Of a DNA stretch of 64,000 nucleotides, positions 8,175 to 17,819 are shown piece after piece. The DNA is taken from contig NZ_QEXM01000057.1 in NCBI RefSeq assembly GCF_004127445.1, positions 124,001 to 188,000 of the forward strand, given 5' to 3'. The first letter of the stretch is position 1; the number at the start of each line of letters is the position of its first letter. The position numbers and the translations under genes are program-made. Under the pieces are notes generated by a model. That model was not told where the DNA came from, did not search any database, and saw only the letters and a program-made list of their open reading frames with translations. The stretch comes from Streptomyces alfalfae. Its GTDB lineage: Bacteria > Actinomycetota > Actinomycetes > Streptomycetales > Streptomycetaceae.

Positions 8175-8819
8175 TTGCCGGGGGGTCAGGCGAGGATGGT
8201 TGCGAGGGCGCTGGCCACGGTCGCGGTGAGGCGAACACATCACCACCCGGGGGCAAGCAGGTGCACGACGAACGGACCGGTCATACACCGACACCGGATT
8301 CGGCTCTGGAATTCGGCTCTGCCGGAACTGCGCAGGAGGCTGGAGTCCGGGCTGGCCAAGGTGCGGCTGAAGAAGACGGATCTGGTCGCCCGGACAGGCC
8401 TGAGCCGTACCGTCGTGCAGCAGGTATTCCAGGCCGACGGGCCGGTGCCGTCGGCACGGACGGCGACGGCGCTTGCCGGGGCGCTGAGGCTGCCGGTGGA
8501 GAATCTGCTGGATCTTCAGCGGGTCGCGGCCGGTGAGGGGAGCGTTGAGAAGCCGGGGCCGGGCTGGTCGATCGGGCAGTGGGACCCGCACGCCCTGGAG
8601 GTCCATCTCTCCAGTGCCGCCCAGGACGGTACCGGGCTGTCGGGACAGCGTCTGCTGCCCGGCGCCTTCTGTGGCGGCTGCAACTTTCTGCGCCCTCACC
8701 TTGAGAGGCTCTTCGCCCGGGAGGCTGAAGCCAACGGCGGACGCTTCACAGCAACCGCACCCCGGATCGGGCGGGTCGGTCACCCTCTTCCGGCCGGTCG
8801 GCGGCATGTTCGACGATAA
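8175..8819 (+). pseudogene. Truncated XRE-type HTH protein, remnant of a large HTH/NTPase or WD40 protein
   Basis: Residues about 50-110 form an HTH segment (RLESGLAKVRLKKTDLVARTG, SRTVVQQVF, ATALAGALRLPVENLL). Next comes IGQWDPHALEVHLSSA and GTGLSGQRLLPG. The order HTH, then W-DPH-LEVH, then LPG is familiar from the N-termini of very large Streptomyces HTH-NACHT or WD40 proteins, where LPGYV and a catalytic or propeller region normally follow. Here the similarity ends at LPG and the frame reaches TAA at 8819. The upstream start (TTG 8175) is uncertain. It is called a remnant because only the first tenth of the expected protein remains. Confidence 0.55.
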
Positions 8820-9293
8820 GCCCCTCCCGAGCTCGGAGCGACGTCCCCCGAGCCGTTCGTCACGGTCGTCCCGGCCCGGTTCTCCGCCAACGCCTGGCAG
8901 CGCCTCGTTCCACTCGCCGGCCCCGTACGGAGGTGGAGCAGCCAACGGGGCGGCGTCCACGTCGTCCAGCCCGGGGACCGGTTCTATGGGGGCCGGTTCC
9001 CTGCCTGGCGGCTGGAGACGCTCCCGGCCGTGAACCCTCCCACCATGCCGACCGGAGCGCCCGACGCCGGCTGTGCCGAGGGCTATGCCGAGAACCCGGT
9101 GTCTGGTTCACGGTGCAGCCCTCAGAAGTCGGCCGGCACCAGGAAGAGCATGCGACGTGGCTGCGCCCGCCGTTCCTCACCGACCGAAGCCCTCTCGGCC
9201 CCGCCTGGCAGCGGCCTACAGGGCTTGGAGGGCCCTCTGCCCCGCGACCTCACCCCGGCCGAAGAGAGCACCCCACACAGCACAGCTCAGTGA
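8820..9293 (+). pseudogene. Decayed coding sequence of unknown family
   Basis: Directly after the TAA the same frame stays open and keeps a high G/C third position to about 9035, reading PFVTVVPARFSANAWQRLV, then GGVHVVQPGDRFYGGRFPAW. Coding bias then moves to another frame (PGVWFTVQPSEVGRHQEEH, from about 9085). A stop between two coding-like blocks and a frame change fit a gene broken by point mutation and indel. The family was not recognised, and whether it belonged to the HTH gene before it is unclear. Confidence 0.35.
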
Positions 9294-9428
9294 CCGCCGA
9301 GGCAGCCACCCGCAGGGGACTTTGCCGGACGAGCGGGCGGCGGGCCGCGGTACAAAGCTCAACTCTATGATCGTCACCGTAGAAGCAGGCAGGGCAACGT
9401 CCCGCCTGCCCGACACGAGGTGGGGACC

Positions 9429-10025
9429 GTGGGGCAGACCTGGGGTGCGCTGGCTGTGGCCGTCGTCGGTGTCATCGGCACTCTGGGCGCGGCCCTGCTG
9501 ACACAGAGCCGGGCGGATCGGCTCAAACGCCATGAACTGGAAGCCATGGCTCGTCAGCAACGCGAAGAGCGCGCCCACGCCGAGCACGTCCGGCAGCAGG
9601 AAGCGCGCCTGGTGGCGCGACGGGAAATGATCGACCTGCGCCGTGCGTGCTACATCTCCCTCAACACCACGGCCCGGCAGTACCAGACCGCGCAGATCAA
9701 CCTCATGCACGCCCTGCGGGCCCGGGACGACGCGGAGGCCTGTACGTGCGTCGAGCAGCTCGAAGAACGGCGCCTGGTCCTCCGCGACAGCTATGCCGAG
9801 GCGCAGATGATCCTGCCCCGCGCCGTGCTCGAAGACGCCCGGGCAGCGAACCAGCAGCTCAACAACACCTACGGCCTCTTGAAAAGAATGGTGGCAGGCG
9901 GGCATCCCAACGCGGGCGAACTGGATGCCCTCCATATCGAGACGGAGATGTCGTGGGCACTGCTGTCCGACTTGAGGGCCGCCATGCGCCACGATCTCGG
10001 AGTGGACGAGGCGTCCGAGGAATAG
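9429..10025 (+). CDS. Small membrane-anchored coiled-coil protein
   Basis: About 198 residues. One N-terminal transmembrane helix (WGALAVAVVGVIGTLGAALL) is followed by charged helices with many Arg, Glu and Gln (RLKRHELEAMARQQREERAHAEHVR), probably a cytoplasmic coiled coil. Two GTG starts are possible. The one at 9429 has GAGG eight bases upstream; the one at 9420 overlaps that signal. No catalytic motif is visible. Similar tail-in-cytoplasm proteins are common in streptomycetes without known function. Confidence 0.75.
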   Translation: MGQTWGALAVAVVGVIGTLGAALLTQSRADRLKRHELEAMARQQREERAHAEHVRQQEARLVARREMIDLRRACYISLNTTARQYQTAQINLMHALRARDDAEACTCVEQLEERRLVLRDSYAEAQMILPRAVLEDARAANQQLNNTYGLLKRMVAGGHPNAGELDALHIETEMSWALLSDLRAAMRHDLGVDEASEE

Positions 10026-10512
10026 AGCTCAGCCGTCGGCAGGACGCCCCCGCCCTATGGCGCCAACGTCGTCCTCACCCAGGAACTCGCCCGCGGCTTG
10101 CTCGTAGTGCGCACCGCGCTGTGGCCGCTCCCGGACTCGGCCGTCACCGACCTGCAGCGCCACGCCTCCACCAGCCGGGCTGGGGACCCGGCTGTGGCGT
10201 GAGGGCGAACGGCTGACCGGCGTCACCTTTCCGGCCGCCCTGCAGACCTGATGTCGCCGTGAGCCAAGGCGGGGCCCCTCACCCTTCGGCGCCACCGGAC
10301 CGGATGCGAGGACGACTGACCCCGCCCCGGTCGGGACCTTGTCCGCCGCGGGTGGCGTACCCGGCCGGCCGCCCCGCAGAACCCCAGGTCACCTCATCAT
10401 TGCAGGTCACGCAGGGTGGCGTAACGTCGCGGCAACATAGCTCGCCTAGCGTCGGTGTCCGGCGCGGGGTGTTGCCCGCGTCGGACGTCCACGTGTCCAC
10501 CGTGAGGGAGCC
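10026..10512. other. Gap with traces of a decayed gene
   Basis: Two coding-like pieces lie on the + strand in different frames: 10056-10202, reading GANVVLTQELARGLLVVRTA, and 10192-10251, reading LWREGERLTGVTFPAALQT before a stop. Together they suggest the frameshifted end of an unidentified gene. The rest, to 10512, has no gene and should contain the GntR promoter. Confidence 0.35.
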
Positions 10513-11319
10513 ATGCGCGATCCGAAGCCGAGGAGCGGCGGGTCCGGCGTGTCGCTGACGCGGGCCGACCGGGCCCGTACTGTGGCCAGCGTGCTGCGCC
10601 GGCAGGTCATGCGCGGCGCCTTTCCCGGTGGAGTGCTGCCCGACGAGCGAGCCCTGATCGCCGAGTTCGACGCCTCCCGGAACACCGTCCGGGAAGCCCT
10701 GGGCCTCCTGCGCGACGAGGGGCTCGTCGAACGCCGCCGGGGCGTGGGCACGGTCGTGACCGGCCGCGCCTACGAGCATCCGCTCGGTGAACTGTCGGGG
10801 CTCGCCGAGGTGCTCCAGCGGCACGGCGTCGTCGTCAACGAAGTACGCGAGGCCCGCGTCCTGCGGCCACCGCTCACGGTCGCGCGCCGGCTGGGCCTCC
10901 CCGAAGGAGGCATGGCCGTCTACCTGGAGCGGCTGCGCCGGGTGGACGGCATCCCCCTGTCCCTGGACTGCACCTACCTCATCCCCGAGGTGGGAGAGCC
11001 TCTGCTGGCTCGAGCCGGGAAGACGCCGCGCACGCTGGAGAACCACGACGTCTTCGATCTGATCGAGACCGCGACGGGCATGCCGCTCGGCTCGGCCGAG
11101 GTGTCCGTCCACGCCACGGTCACCGATCCGGCGACCTGCGCGGTCCTGGAGATGCCCGCGGGCGGCGCGATCCTCGCCGTCGAACGCCTCACCCGCCTCG
11201 CGGACGGCCGCCCGGCCGACCTGGAGTTCCTGCACCTGCGCGGGGACCGGCTGACCCTGCACGCCACGCTCGACAGGGCGACCAGGTACACCGACCCCTC
11301 CGGCAGCTCCTCGTCGTAG
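10513..11319 (+). CDS. GntR-family (HutC/UTRA) transcriptional regulator
   Basis: A 268-residue protein. The N-terminal winged helix (LRRQVMRGAFPGGVLPDERALIAEF, SRNTVREALGLLRDEGLV) is followed by a UTRA ligand-binding domain (about residues 95-255: LERLRRVDGIPLSLDCTYLIP..., DLEFLHLRGDRL). It lies upstream of the MFS exporter in the same orientation (about 145 bases), so it is likely to repress that gene and possibly the convergent amidohydrolase. The effector is unknown; HutC relatives sense small metabolites. Confidence 0.9.
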   Translation: MRDPKPRSGGSGVSLTRADRARTVASVLRRQVMRGAFPGGVLPDERALIAEFDASRNTVREALGLLRDEGLVERRRGVGTVVTGRAYEHPLGELSGLAEVLQRHGVVVNEVREARVLRPPLTVARRLGLPEGGMAVYLERLRRVDGIPLSLDCTYLIPEVGEPLLARAGKTPRTLENHDVFDLIETATGMPLGSAEVSVHATVTDPATCAVLEMPAGGAILAVERLTRLADGRPADLEFLHLRGDRLTLHATLDRATRYTDPSGSSSS

Positions 11320-11463
11320 CGGCTCCACGCGTCAACGCTCATGCGTAGGAGCCCGTCTGACGCAGCATCAACCCCGTACCGAGCGTGCGTCAGAACGCGA
11401 CGCGATGTGGCGTGTCGCGCCGCGCGTGCCCGACTTTTCTCCCCTGTTTCCACGGAGGTCCCG

Positions 11464-13005
11464 TTGGAGCCCACCGAGCCCCGCGCCGTGCCCGCCGCCC
11501 GTCCCCCTCACGCAGCCCACCCACCTACCCGCCCGCCTGCCCCTCCGCATGTCCATCCCCACCGTCCGCCGGCGCTGACCACGCTGGCCATGTGCCTGTG
11601 TGTCACCTTGGTGATCGGCATGGTCTCCGCCGTCAATCTGGCCATCCCCGATCTGTCGGCCGACGCCCTGCGGCCGTCCGCCCAGGCCGTGGTGTGGGTC
11701 GTGGACGGTTACGTCGTCGTTTTCGCCTGCCTGTTGGTTCCCGCGGGCGCGCTCGCCGATCGCCGGGGCCGCAAGGGCACGCTCATGTGCGGCCTGGGGA
11801 TCTTCACCCTCGGCGCGGTGATCTGCGCCGCCGCCCCGCACATCTCCGTACTGATCACCGGACGCATGATCAGCGGAGTCGGCGCGGCCGCCGTGCTGCC
11901 CACCACGCTCGCCCTGCTCGTCGAAGGCCTGCCCGACCAGGCACGGCGCAAGGCCGTCGCCGTATGGGCGTCCATGACGGGGCTCGCCGCCGTGCTGGGC
12001 AACGTGGGCGGCGGCGCCGCCATCGAGTACGGCAGTTGGCGCACGCTCTTCCTCTGCCTGCTCCCGCTCGCGCTGTGCGCCCTGCTCCTGGTGGTCGCGG
12101 TGGCACCCGTCACCGCCCGCCGCCCGAGTCCCGCCGCGCCACTCGCGGCCACTCTGCTCACCGCCGGTTTCCTGGCGCTGCTCTACGGGATCGTCTCCGG
12201 CCCGCAGTCCGGCTGGACCGCCCCGCCCGTCCTCGCCGCCTGCGCGGCCGCGGTGGCACTGCTGGCCGCCTGGGCCCGGCGTGAACTGCGGGCCAGGGAG
12301 CCGCTCCTGGACCCTCGGCTGTTCACGCTGCCCGCCGTCCGGGCGGGTGCGGTGGGCATGGCCGCGCTCTTCGCCGGGATGTTCGGTCTCTTCTACCTCA
12401 ACGGCCAATACCTCCAGTACGCCAAGGGGTACGGGCCGCTCGAAGCCGGGCTGCGGCTGTTGCCGATGGCCGCGGCGCTCCTTGCCGGGCCGCGCATCGG
12501 CCTGCTGTTGGAGCGGGTGTGCGGCAGACGCGGCACCGTCCTCATCGGCATGCTGGTACTCGCCGCCGGGCTGTGCGTGGTGTCGGCCGCCGACGCCCGG
12601 ACCCCGTACGTGCTCTACGCCGTGGGCGCCGGACTCACCGCCCTCGGCTGCGGCGCCGCCAGCCCCCTGCTCTCGCACGCCATGATGAGCGCGCTGCCCG
12701 CGGAGAGGGCCGGAACGGGCTCCGCCTTGCAGAGCCTCGTCAGGGAGTTGGGCAGTGCCGTCGGCATCGCCGTCACCGGCACCATCACCACCGCCGTCTT
12801 CACGGCCGACCTCCCCTCGCGGCTGTCCGGCCCCGATCGGCCGACGACGGTCGCGGAGGCCGTGTCCCGCACCTCCGATCCCCACCTGCACCGGGCGGCC
12901 GTCGACGGGTTCACCGCCGGCCTGCACACCGCTACATTGACTCTCGCCGCCGCGATCACCCTGCTCGCGTTCGCCGTCACCAGGTGGCTTCCAGCAGAGC
13001 GGTGA
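11464..13005 (+). CDS. MFS transporter, DHA2 (14-TMS) drug-exporter type
   Basis: 513 residues with about 14 hydrophobic helices. DHA2 marks include PDLSADALRPSAQAVVWVVDGY in the first loop, GALADRRGRKG (motif A), and the drug/proton antiport region around SGVGAAAVLPTTLALL. The N-terminal 40 residues are Pro/His-rich and cytosolic. The start is TTG at 11464 with GGAGG five bases upstream; the frame is open further 5' but has no comparable signal. Likely proton-driven efflux; substrate not deducible. Confidence 0.9.
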   Translation: MEPTEPRAVPAARPPHAAHPPTRPPAPPHVHPHRPPALTTLAMCLCVTLVIGMVSAVNLAIPDLSADALRPSAQAVVWVVDGYVVVFACLLVPAGALADRRGRKGTLMCGLGIFTLGAVICAAAPHISVLITGRMISGVGAAAVLPTTLALLVEGLPDQARRKAVAVWASMTGLAAVLGNVGGGAAIEYGSWRTLFLCLLPLALCALLLVVAVAPVTARRPSPAAPLAATLLTAGFLALLYGIVSGPQSGWTAPPVLAACAAAVALLAAWARRELRAREPLLDPRLFTLPAVRAGAVGMAALFAGMFGLFYLNGQYLQYAKGYGPLEAGLRLLPMAAALLAGPRIGLLLERVCGRRGTVLIGMLVLAAGLCVVSAADARTPYVLYAVGAGLTALGCGAASPLLSHAMMSALPAERAGTGSALQSLVRELGSAVGIAVTGTITTAVFTADLPSRLSGPDRPTTVAEAVSRTSDPHLHRAAVDGFTAGLHTATLTLAAAITLLAFAVTRWLPAER

Positions 13006-13033
13006 CGTGGTGAAATGGTCACGAGAAGGGCGG

Positions 13034-14674
13034 TCAACGCGGCTCCACGCGTTGCAGATTCGCTCGGCGCACCACCTCGGGGCCCATCTTCGCCGCCCGT
13101 GCCACCAGCGCGCGGCCGTCCCAGTCCGGTGGCCAGCCCTCCCACAGCCGCAGCTTGCCGTCGACCACGACAGCGGTGATCTGGTCACGGCCGGCCAGGC
13201 GGACGAGTTCCCACTCCAGGTCGTAGGAGGGGGTGAGTTCAGGGACGTCGAGGTCCACGACGAGGAAGTCGGCCGCCTTCCCCGCCGCGATCTCCCCGGT
13301 CACCGCCGAGAGGCCGAGCGCGTCGGCGCTGAGCGACGTCGCGTGCTCCAGCCACATCCGCCCCGCGCCGCACGAGGAATCCCCGGAGGCTATGCCGTAC
13401 GCCAGCCGCTGCGCCGTCTCCGCGGCGTCGACGAGGCGGAACCCGTCGCCGCGGGTTCCGTCCGTCCCCGTGCCGAAGCGCACATCCATCGCGGCCAGCA
13501 TCGTGGCGTGTGCGACGGCGTTGCCCTTCCAGGCGCTGGCCACGGGGTTGTAGCTGATGGCCGCGCCGGAGTCGGCGAGCATCCGCATCTCGCCCGGCGT
13601 GAGCAGGGTGGCATGCGAACCCAGCGTCTGGGGGCCCAGCGCCCCGATATGCCGCAGGTACTCGACCGGGCGTCGACCGACGCTCTTCAACGACCGCTCC
13701 ACCGAGGCCAGATGTTCATTGACGTGGATCTGGAAGACCGCGTCGGCCTCGCGGCACAGGTCCGCCGTCCGCTTGATGACCTCCGCCGTCGCATCCTCGG
13801 GCACGGGGATGGCCAGCGAGGGATGGACCAGCGGATGCGCGTCCCACCGGTCCAGGTGTTCCGGCCCGCCCTTCCCGTCGGAGACGACCTTGGACAGGAC
13901 GCATCGGATGCCCGCTTCCTCCGTCGCCCTCGCGATCGCGGCCACGTCGACCGGCGCCCGCGTCCCTGCATCGGCGACCGTCGTGAAGCCACCGCGCAGG
14001 GCCTCGAGGGCGGCCAGCTTCGCCGACACGTAGGCGCTGTCCTTGTCGAGCGCGTGCTCCAGCGGCTCCCATATCGTCTTGAAGATCTCCGATGGCTGCC
14101 CGAACGACTGGGCCTTGCCGAAACTCTGCGTCAGGTGATGGTGCGCGTCGACGAAACCCGGCATGAGCAAGTGCCCGTCCAGCCGCACCGGTCGCAGGCC
14201 GGGGTGCGCGGCCATGAGCTCCTTCGCCGGCCCGACCGCCCGGAACTTCCTGCCGTCGACGAGCACGGCCTGCCCACGCTTCGGCCCTCCCGGCAGCATC
14301 AAAAGCTCCGGTACGAGCAGCTTCTTGGCCCCCTTGAACTGCTCCGCCCGCACCGCACCACCGGGTGAGCCGGCCCCGCCGTGCCCCTCCGGCCCGCCGG
14401 CCCCCGGCCGCCCGGCGCTGCTCCCGTCCGTGGCCGCGCCGGCGCTGCCGGCGGCCGGGGCGCCGATGAGCCCGGCGGCACCCGCCAGGCCCGTCCCGAC
14501 GAGAAACGTCCTTCTGCCGGGCTGCTCCCGCTGACCTGACGTCGCCGGCCCTCGTTCTTCGCTCCGCTGCTGCTCCGCCGACCGCTGGTGCCGCTGTTCG
14601 TTCCGCCGCTCGCTCGCCAACTCACTCGCCCGCTCTCGTGCTTCCCGTACCTGCGCGGTTGCCACCCCGCGCAC
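13034..14674 (-). CDS. Tat-exported amidohydrolase-superfamily protein
   Basis: A 546-residue frame. The N-terminus holds a twin-arginine segment GRRTFLVGTGLAGAAGLIG and an Ala/Gly-rich stretch, consistent with Tat export. The catalytic region has the metal motif GFVDAHHHLTQ, an internal FQIHVNEH, GSHATLLTP and GTGTDGTRGDG near the C-terminal metal site, which is the TRZ/ATZ (imidazolonepropionase/cytosine-deaminase-like) layout. The first ~50 residues before the RR pair are charged and the true start may be internal. An exported hydrolase beside an exporter and a GntR regulator hints at processing of an extracellular compound. Confidence 0.85.
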   Translation of the reverse strand: MRGVATAQVREARERASELASERRNEQRHQRSAEQQRSEERGPATSGQREQPGRRTFLVGTGLAGAAGLIGAPAAGSAGAATDGSSAGRPGAGGPEGHGGAGSPGGAVRAEQFKGAKKLLVPELLMLPGGPKRGQAVLVDGRKFRAVGPAKELMAAHPGLRPVRLDGHLLMPGFVDAHHHLTQSFGKAQSFGQPSEIFKTIWEPLEHALDKDSAYVSAKLAALEALRGGFTTVADAGTRAPVDVAAIARATEEAGIRCVLSKVVSDGKGGPEHLDRWDAHPLVHPSLAIPVPEDATAEVIKRTADLCREADAVFQIHVNEHLASVERSLKSVGRRPVEYLRHIGALGPQTLGSHATLLTPGEMRMLADSGAAISYNPVASAWKGNAVAHATMLAAMDVRFGTGTDGTRGDGFRLVDAAETAQRLAYGIASGDSSCGAGRMWLEHATSLSADALGLSAVTGEIAAGKAADFLVVDLDVPELTPSYDLEWELVRLAGRDQITAVVVDGKLRLWEGWPPDWDGRALVARAAKMGPEVVRRANLQRVEPR

Positions 14675-14950
14675 GCCGGACCCCGCGTGCGGGCGACAGC
14701 GGTGTGCCGTGCGTACGGCGAAGCCCGATGCCAGCCGTACGCCAGGTCGGTCGTGCGGGGTGGCCCGACCCTAGGACTCCACCGGGCGTGGAACAAGACT
14801 TCCGGCATGCGGCATCCGCGCAGCGAGAGGACGGGTGGCGCAACTGACGCCCACCGGCATCGAACCCCTGGTCAGACCGCATGTCCGGCTCGGCCGAAGT
14901 GGCGTAACCTCACCGAAACATGGCATGACCGAGGGCCTGAGACCGGGTCA

Positions 14951-15970
14951 CTACTGCAAGGCGCGCACCGTGGCCGCGAACGCATAGGGCATCCGCGCGG
15001 CCGCGGGGACGATGAGGCGGGCCGTCCGCGGGCGGCGGCTCACGGCGAGGAGGGCCCCGGTCAGCAGCCGGTGGCGTCGGGTCAGCAGGGTCCAGGAGCG
15101 CTCGTACTCGGCGGGTCGTCCGGCGGTCAGAGCGCGCACGGCGGCGCCGGCCGTCGCGAGCCCGAGGGCGATGCCTTCGCCGGTGAGGGCGTCGAGGTAA
15201 CCCGCGGCGTCGCCGACGAGCAGGACGCGGCCGGCGACCCGGCGCCGAACCCGCTGGCGCAGCGGTCCCGCTCCGCGGACGTCGGTCGCGGCCGGGCCGC
15301 CCAGCTTCGCCGCGAGGGCGGGGAAGTCGGCCAGGTGCCCGTCGAATCCCCGGCGGACGCGGCTGAGGACGGCGACGCCGACCAGGTCGTCACCGACCGG
15401 CGTCACATAGGCCTCGCCGTGCCGGGACCAGTGGACCTCGACGAAGTCCGTCCACGGCTCGACGCGGTAGTGCCTGCGCAGGCCGTAACGGCCGTACGGG
15501 CGCCCCGGCAGCTCCAGCCCCAGGCCCCGGCGCACGGGGGAGTGCAGGCCGTCCGCGGCGATCAGCCAGCGGGCCGTGATCCCGGCGGCGGTGACCGAGC
15601 CCGCGTCCTGGCGCACCTCGCCGACCTTCCCCCGCACCATGCGCACCCCGAGGCCGAGAGCGCGCCGGTGCAGCGCCGAGTGCAGCGTCGTACGGCGAAT
15701 GCCCAGCCCGCCGGGTCCTGGACCGCGGAAGGGCGCTTCGGCTCGGGTGACGCCGTCCACGTAACGGATGCCACGCAGTTCGCGGCCGGTGACCTCGACG
15801 CCCAGTGCCCGCAGAGCGGCCACGCCGCCGGGCATGATCCCTTCCCCGCAAGCCTTGTCCACCGGACCGCCACGGGGCTCGACGACCACGGCTTCGAGGC
15901 CCGCGCGCGCGGCGTGGATGGCGGCGGCGAGGCCGGCCGGTCCGCCACCGGCCACCAGGACGTCGATCAT
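14951..15970 (-). CDS. srsC: FAD-dependent monooxygenase (SrsC-like hydroxylase)
   Basis: A 339-residue flavoprotein of the geranylgeranyl-reductase/aromatic-hydroxylase group. GGGPAGLAAAIHAARAGLEA is the dinucleotide-binding fold, and GDAAGYLDALTGEGIALGL is the second FAD motif. It is the last gene of a three-gene operon, its ATG overlapping the methyltransferase stop by four bases. In Streptomyces griseus, SrsC hydroxylates methylated alkylresorcinols, which then oxidise to quinones; identical gene order and types support this role here. The symbol rests on synteny and family, not alignment. Confidence 0.8.
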   Translation of the reverse strand: MIDVLVAGGGPAGLAAAIHAARAGLEAVVVEPRGGPVDKACGEGIMPGGVAALRALGVEVTGRELRGIRYVDGVTRAEAPFRGPGPGGLGIRRTTLHSALHRRALGLGVRMVRGKVGEVRQDAGSVTAAGITARWLIAADGLHSPVRRGLGLELPGRPYGRYGLRRHYRVEPWTDFVEVHWSRHGEAYVTPVGDDLVGVAVLSRVRRGFDGHLADFPALAAKLGGPAATDVRGAGPLRQRVRRRVAGRVLLVGDAAGYLDALTGEGIALGLATAGAAVRALTAGRPAEYERSWTLLTRRHRLLTGALLAVSRRPRTARLIVPAAARMPYAFAATVRALQ

Positions 15971-16506
15971 GCCGGAACCGACGTGACGGGGGAGGCCTCG
16001 GCGGCCAGCGCCCGGTTCTCGCAGCGGATGCGCACGGTGAGCAGAACGGCGTTGAGGACCGTGAACGCGGTCGCGGTGACCCACGCGGTGTGCACCAGGG
16101 GCAGGGCCACGCCCTCGGCGACGACGGCCGCGTAGTTGGGGTGCCGGAGCCACCGCCAGCGGTAGGGTCCGCCCGCCACCAACGGCAGCCCGGGGACCAC
16201 GATCACCCGGGTGTTCCAACGGGGACCCAGGGTATGGACGCACCACCACCGCAGCGCCTGGGACGCCGCGAGGACGGCCAGCATCGGCCAGGCCAGGGCG
16301 GGCAGCACGGGCCGGTCGGCCAGCCACACCTCGGCCGGGCAGGCGAGCAGCAGGGCGGTGTGGAGGGTCACCATCGCCGGATAGTGGCCCTGGCCGGACA
16401 CGGTCGCGCCCCGGAGGGTGCTCCAGCGCGCGTTGCGGCGCGCGACGGCGAGTTCGCAGACGCGCTCGGCGGCGACGGCGGTCACCAGCAGTCCGTACCA
16501 GATCAT
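15967..16506 (-). CDS. srsB: ICMT-like membrane methyltransferase (SrsB-like)
   Basis: 179 residues with four to five hydrophobic segments and the isoprenylcysteine carboxyl methyltransferase-type C-terminal motif (GGPYRWRWLRHPNYAAVVAEG, later RIRCENRALA). It should use S-adenosylmethionine to methylate a lipid substrate at the membrane; SrsB of S. griseus O-methylates alkylresorcinols. A GTG at 16515 is possible, but GGGGAG lies eight bases before the ATG at 16506, so the ATG is preferred. The stop overlaps the monooxygenase start. Confidence 0.8.
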   Translation of the reverse strand: MIWYGLLVTAVAAERVCELAVARRNARWSTLRGATVSGQGHYPAMVTLHTALLLACPAEVWLADRPVLPALAWPMLAVLAASQALRWWCVHTLGPRWNTRVIVVPGLPLVAGGPYRWRWLRHPNYAAVVAEGVALPLVHTAWVTATAFTVLNAVLLTVRIRCENRALAAEASPVTSVPA

Positions 16507-16612
16507 GTGCTTCACTCCCCTCGGTCGTACTCCTGGGCCATGCTTCTCGGCCGGTCCTTCGCCGAGCCCGGCCCCGCACCCGCCACTGCACCCGACCTAT
16601 CAGGCGCTCGAA

Positions 16613-17671
16613 CTACCAGCTCAGCAGCACCAGTTCACAGGCGAACCCCGGCCCCATGGCCAGGAGCACCCCCGGCGTGCCCGGTGGCGGGCGGCGTTCG
16701 GCCAGGGTGTCGCGCAGTACGTGCAGCACCGATGACGAGGACAGGTTGCCCACGTCGGCCAGGTGACGCCAGGTCACGTCGAGTGCGCCGCCGGGCAGGT
16801 CGAGCGCCTCGGTGACGGCGTGCAGGACCTTGGGGCCGCCGGGGTGGCAGACCCAGGCGGTCACGTCCTTCGGCTTCAGGCCGTGGTCGCCGAGGAACCC
16901 CTCGACGTCGTCGGCGAGGTGTGCGCGCACCACCTCGGGGATTCGGGGGTCGAGGACGACGCGGAAGCCGGAGTCCCTGACATCCCAGCCCATGACGCGG
17001 TCCGTGTCCGGGTACAGGTGGCTGCGCGTGTCCACGACCGTCGGGCCGGCTCTCCCGCCCGAGCGGTCCGCGCCGCACGCGACGACGGCCGCCGCGCCGT
17101 CGCCGAACAACCCGGTGGCGACGAGGTTGGCCATGGAAGCGTCGTCGCGCTGGAAGGTGAGCGAGCACAGCTCGACCGACAGCAGGACCGCCACGTCGCC
17201 GGGCCTGCCCAGCAGGTAGTCGTGCATCCGCGCCAGACCGGCGGCGCCCCCGGCGCAGCCCAGGCCGAACAGGGGCAGTCGCTTGACGTCAGGGCGCAGC
17301 CCGAGCCGACCGACCAGCCGGGCGTCGACCGAGGGAGTGGCGACACCGGTCACGGAGGTGAAGATCAGCAGGTCCACATCGGCAGGGGCCAGTCCCGCCG
17401 CCCGCAGCGCGTCCCGGACGGCCGTGGCGCCCAGGGCGGGAGCGGTGTCGACGAAGACGTCGTTGGCGGTCCCGAAACCGTCGAGCTCCGCGTACCGTTC
17501 GAGCGGCAGCGTCATGTGGCGCCCGCGGACCTTCGCGCCGCGGTGCAGCCGGTCGAGCACCCGTCGGTCGGCCCCCTCCGGCAGGCAGGTGCGGGCCACT
17601 ATGTCGGTGATCTCGGACTGGGTGTGACGGTGCGCTGCGAGGGCACCGCGAACGGCGGCGATCCGCGTCAT
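16613..17671 (-). CDS. srsA: Type III polyketide synthase (SrsA-like)
   Basis: A 352-residue chalcone-synthase-fold enzyme. The catalytic triad is visible as Cys139 (LFGLGCAGGAAGL), His276 (VCHPGGPKVL) and Asn309 (DVGNLSSSSV). A conserved GFGTAND and the C-terminal GPGFACELVLLSW complete the family pattern. It should extend a fatty acyl starter with (methyl)malonyl-CoA to give an alkylresorcinol or alkylpyrone; the starter is inferred from the neighbours srsB and srsC, not from the pocket. It heads the operon, with 106 bases to the methyltransferase, and is divergent from the UbiA gene. Confidence 0.88.
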   Translation of the reverse strand: MTRIAAVRGALAAHRHTQSEITDIVARTCLPEGADRRVLDRLHRGAKVRGRHMTLPLERYAELDGFGTANDVFVDTAPALGATAVRDALRAAGLAPADVDLLIFTSVTGVATPSVDARLVGRLGLRPDVKRLPLFGLGCAGGAAGLARMHDYLLGRPGDVAVLLSVELCSLTFQRDDASMANLVATGLFGDGAAAVVACGADRSGGRAGPTVVDTRSHLYPDTDRVMGWDVRDSGFRVVLDPRIPEVVRAHLADDVEGFLGDHGLKPKDVTAWVCHPGGPKVLHAVTEALDLPGGALDVTWRHLADVGNLSSSSVLHVLRDTLAERRPPPGTPGVLLAMGPGFACELVLLSW

Positions 17672-17819
17672 ATGTTTCCCGCCCGGTGGACCGGTGTACC
17701 GACTGGAGTGTGTTGCCCTGCCATCCGTTCCCCGGTCCGGTGCTCGCGCACCAGGGATCGCCCGTCCGGCCGCGTGGCCCGGGCGGTGGCTGGGCCGTGG
17801 CCCGCCTACGATCGGCCGG

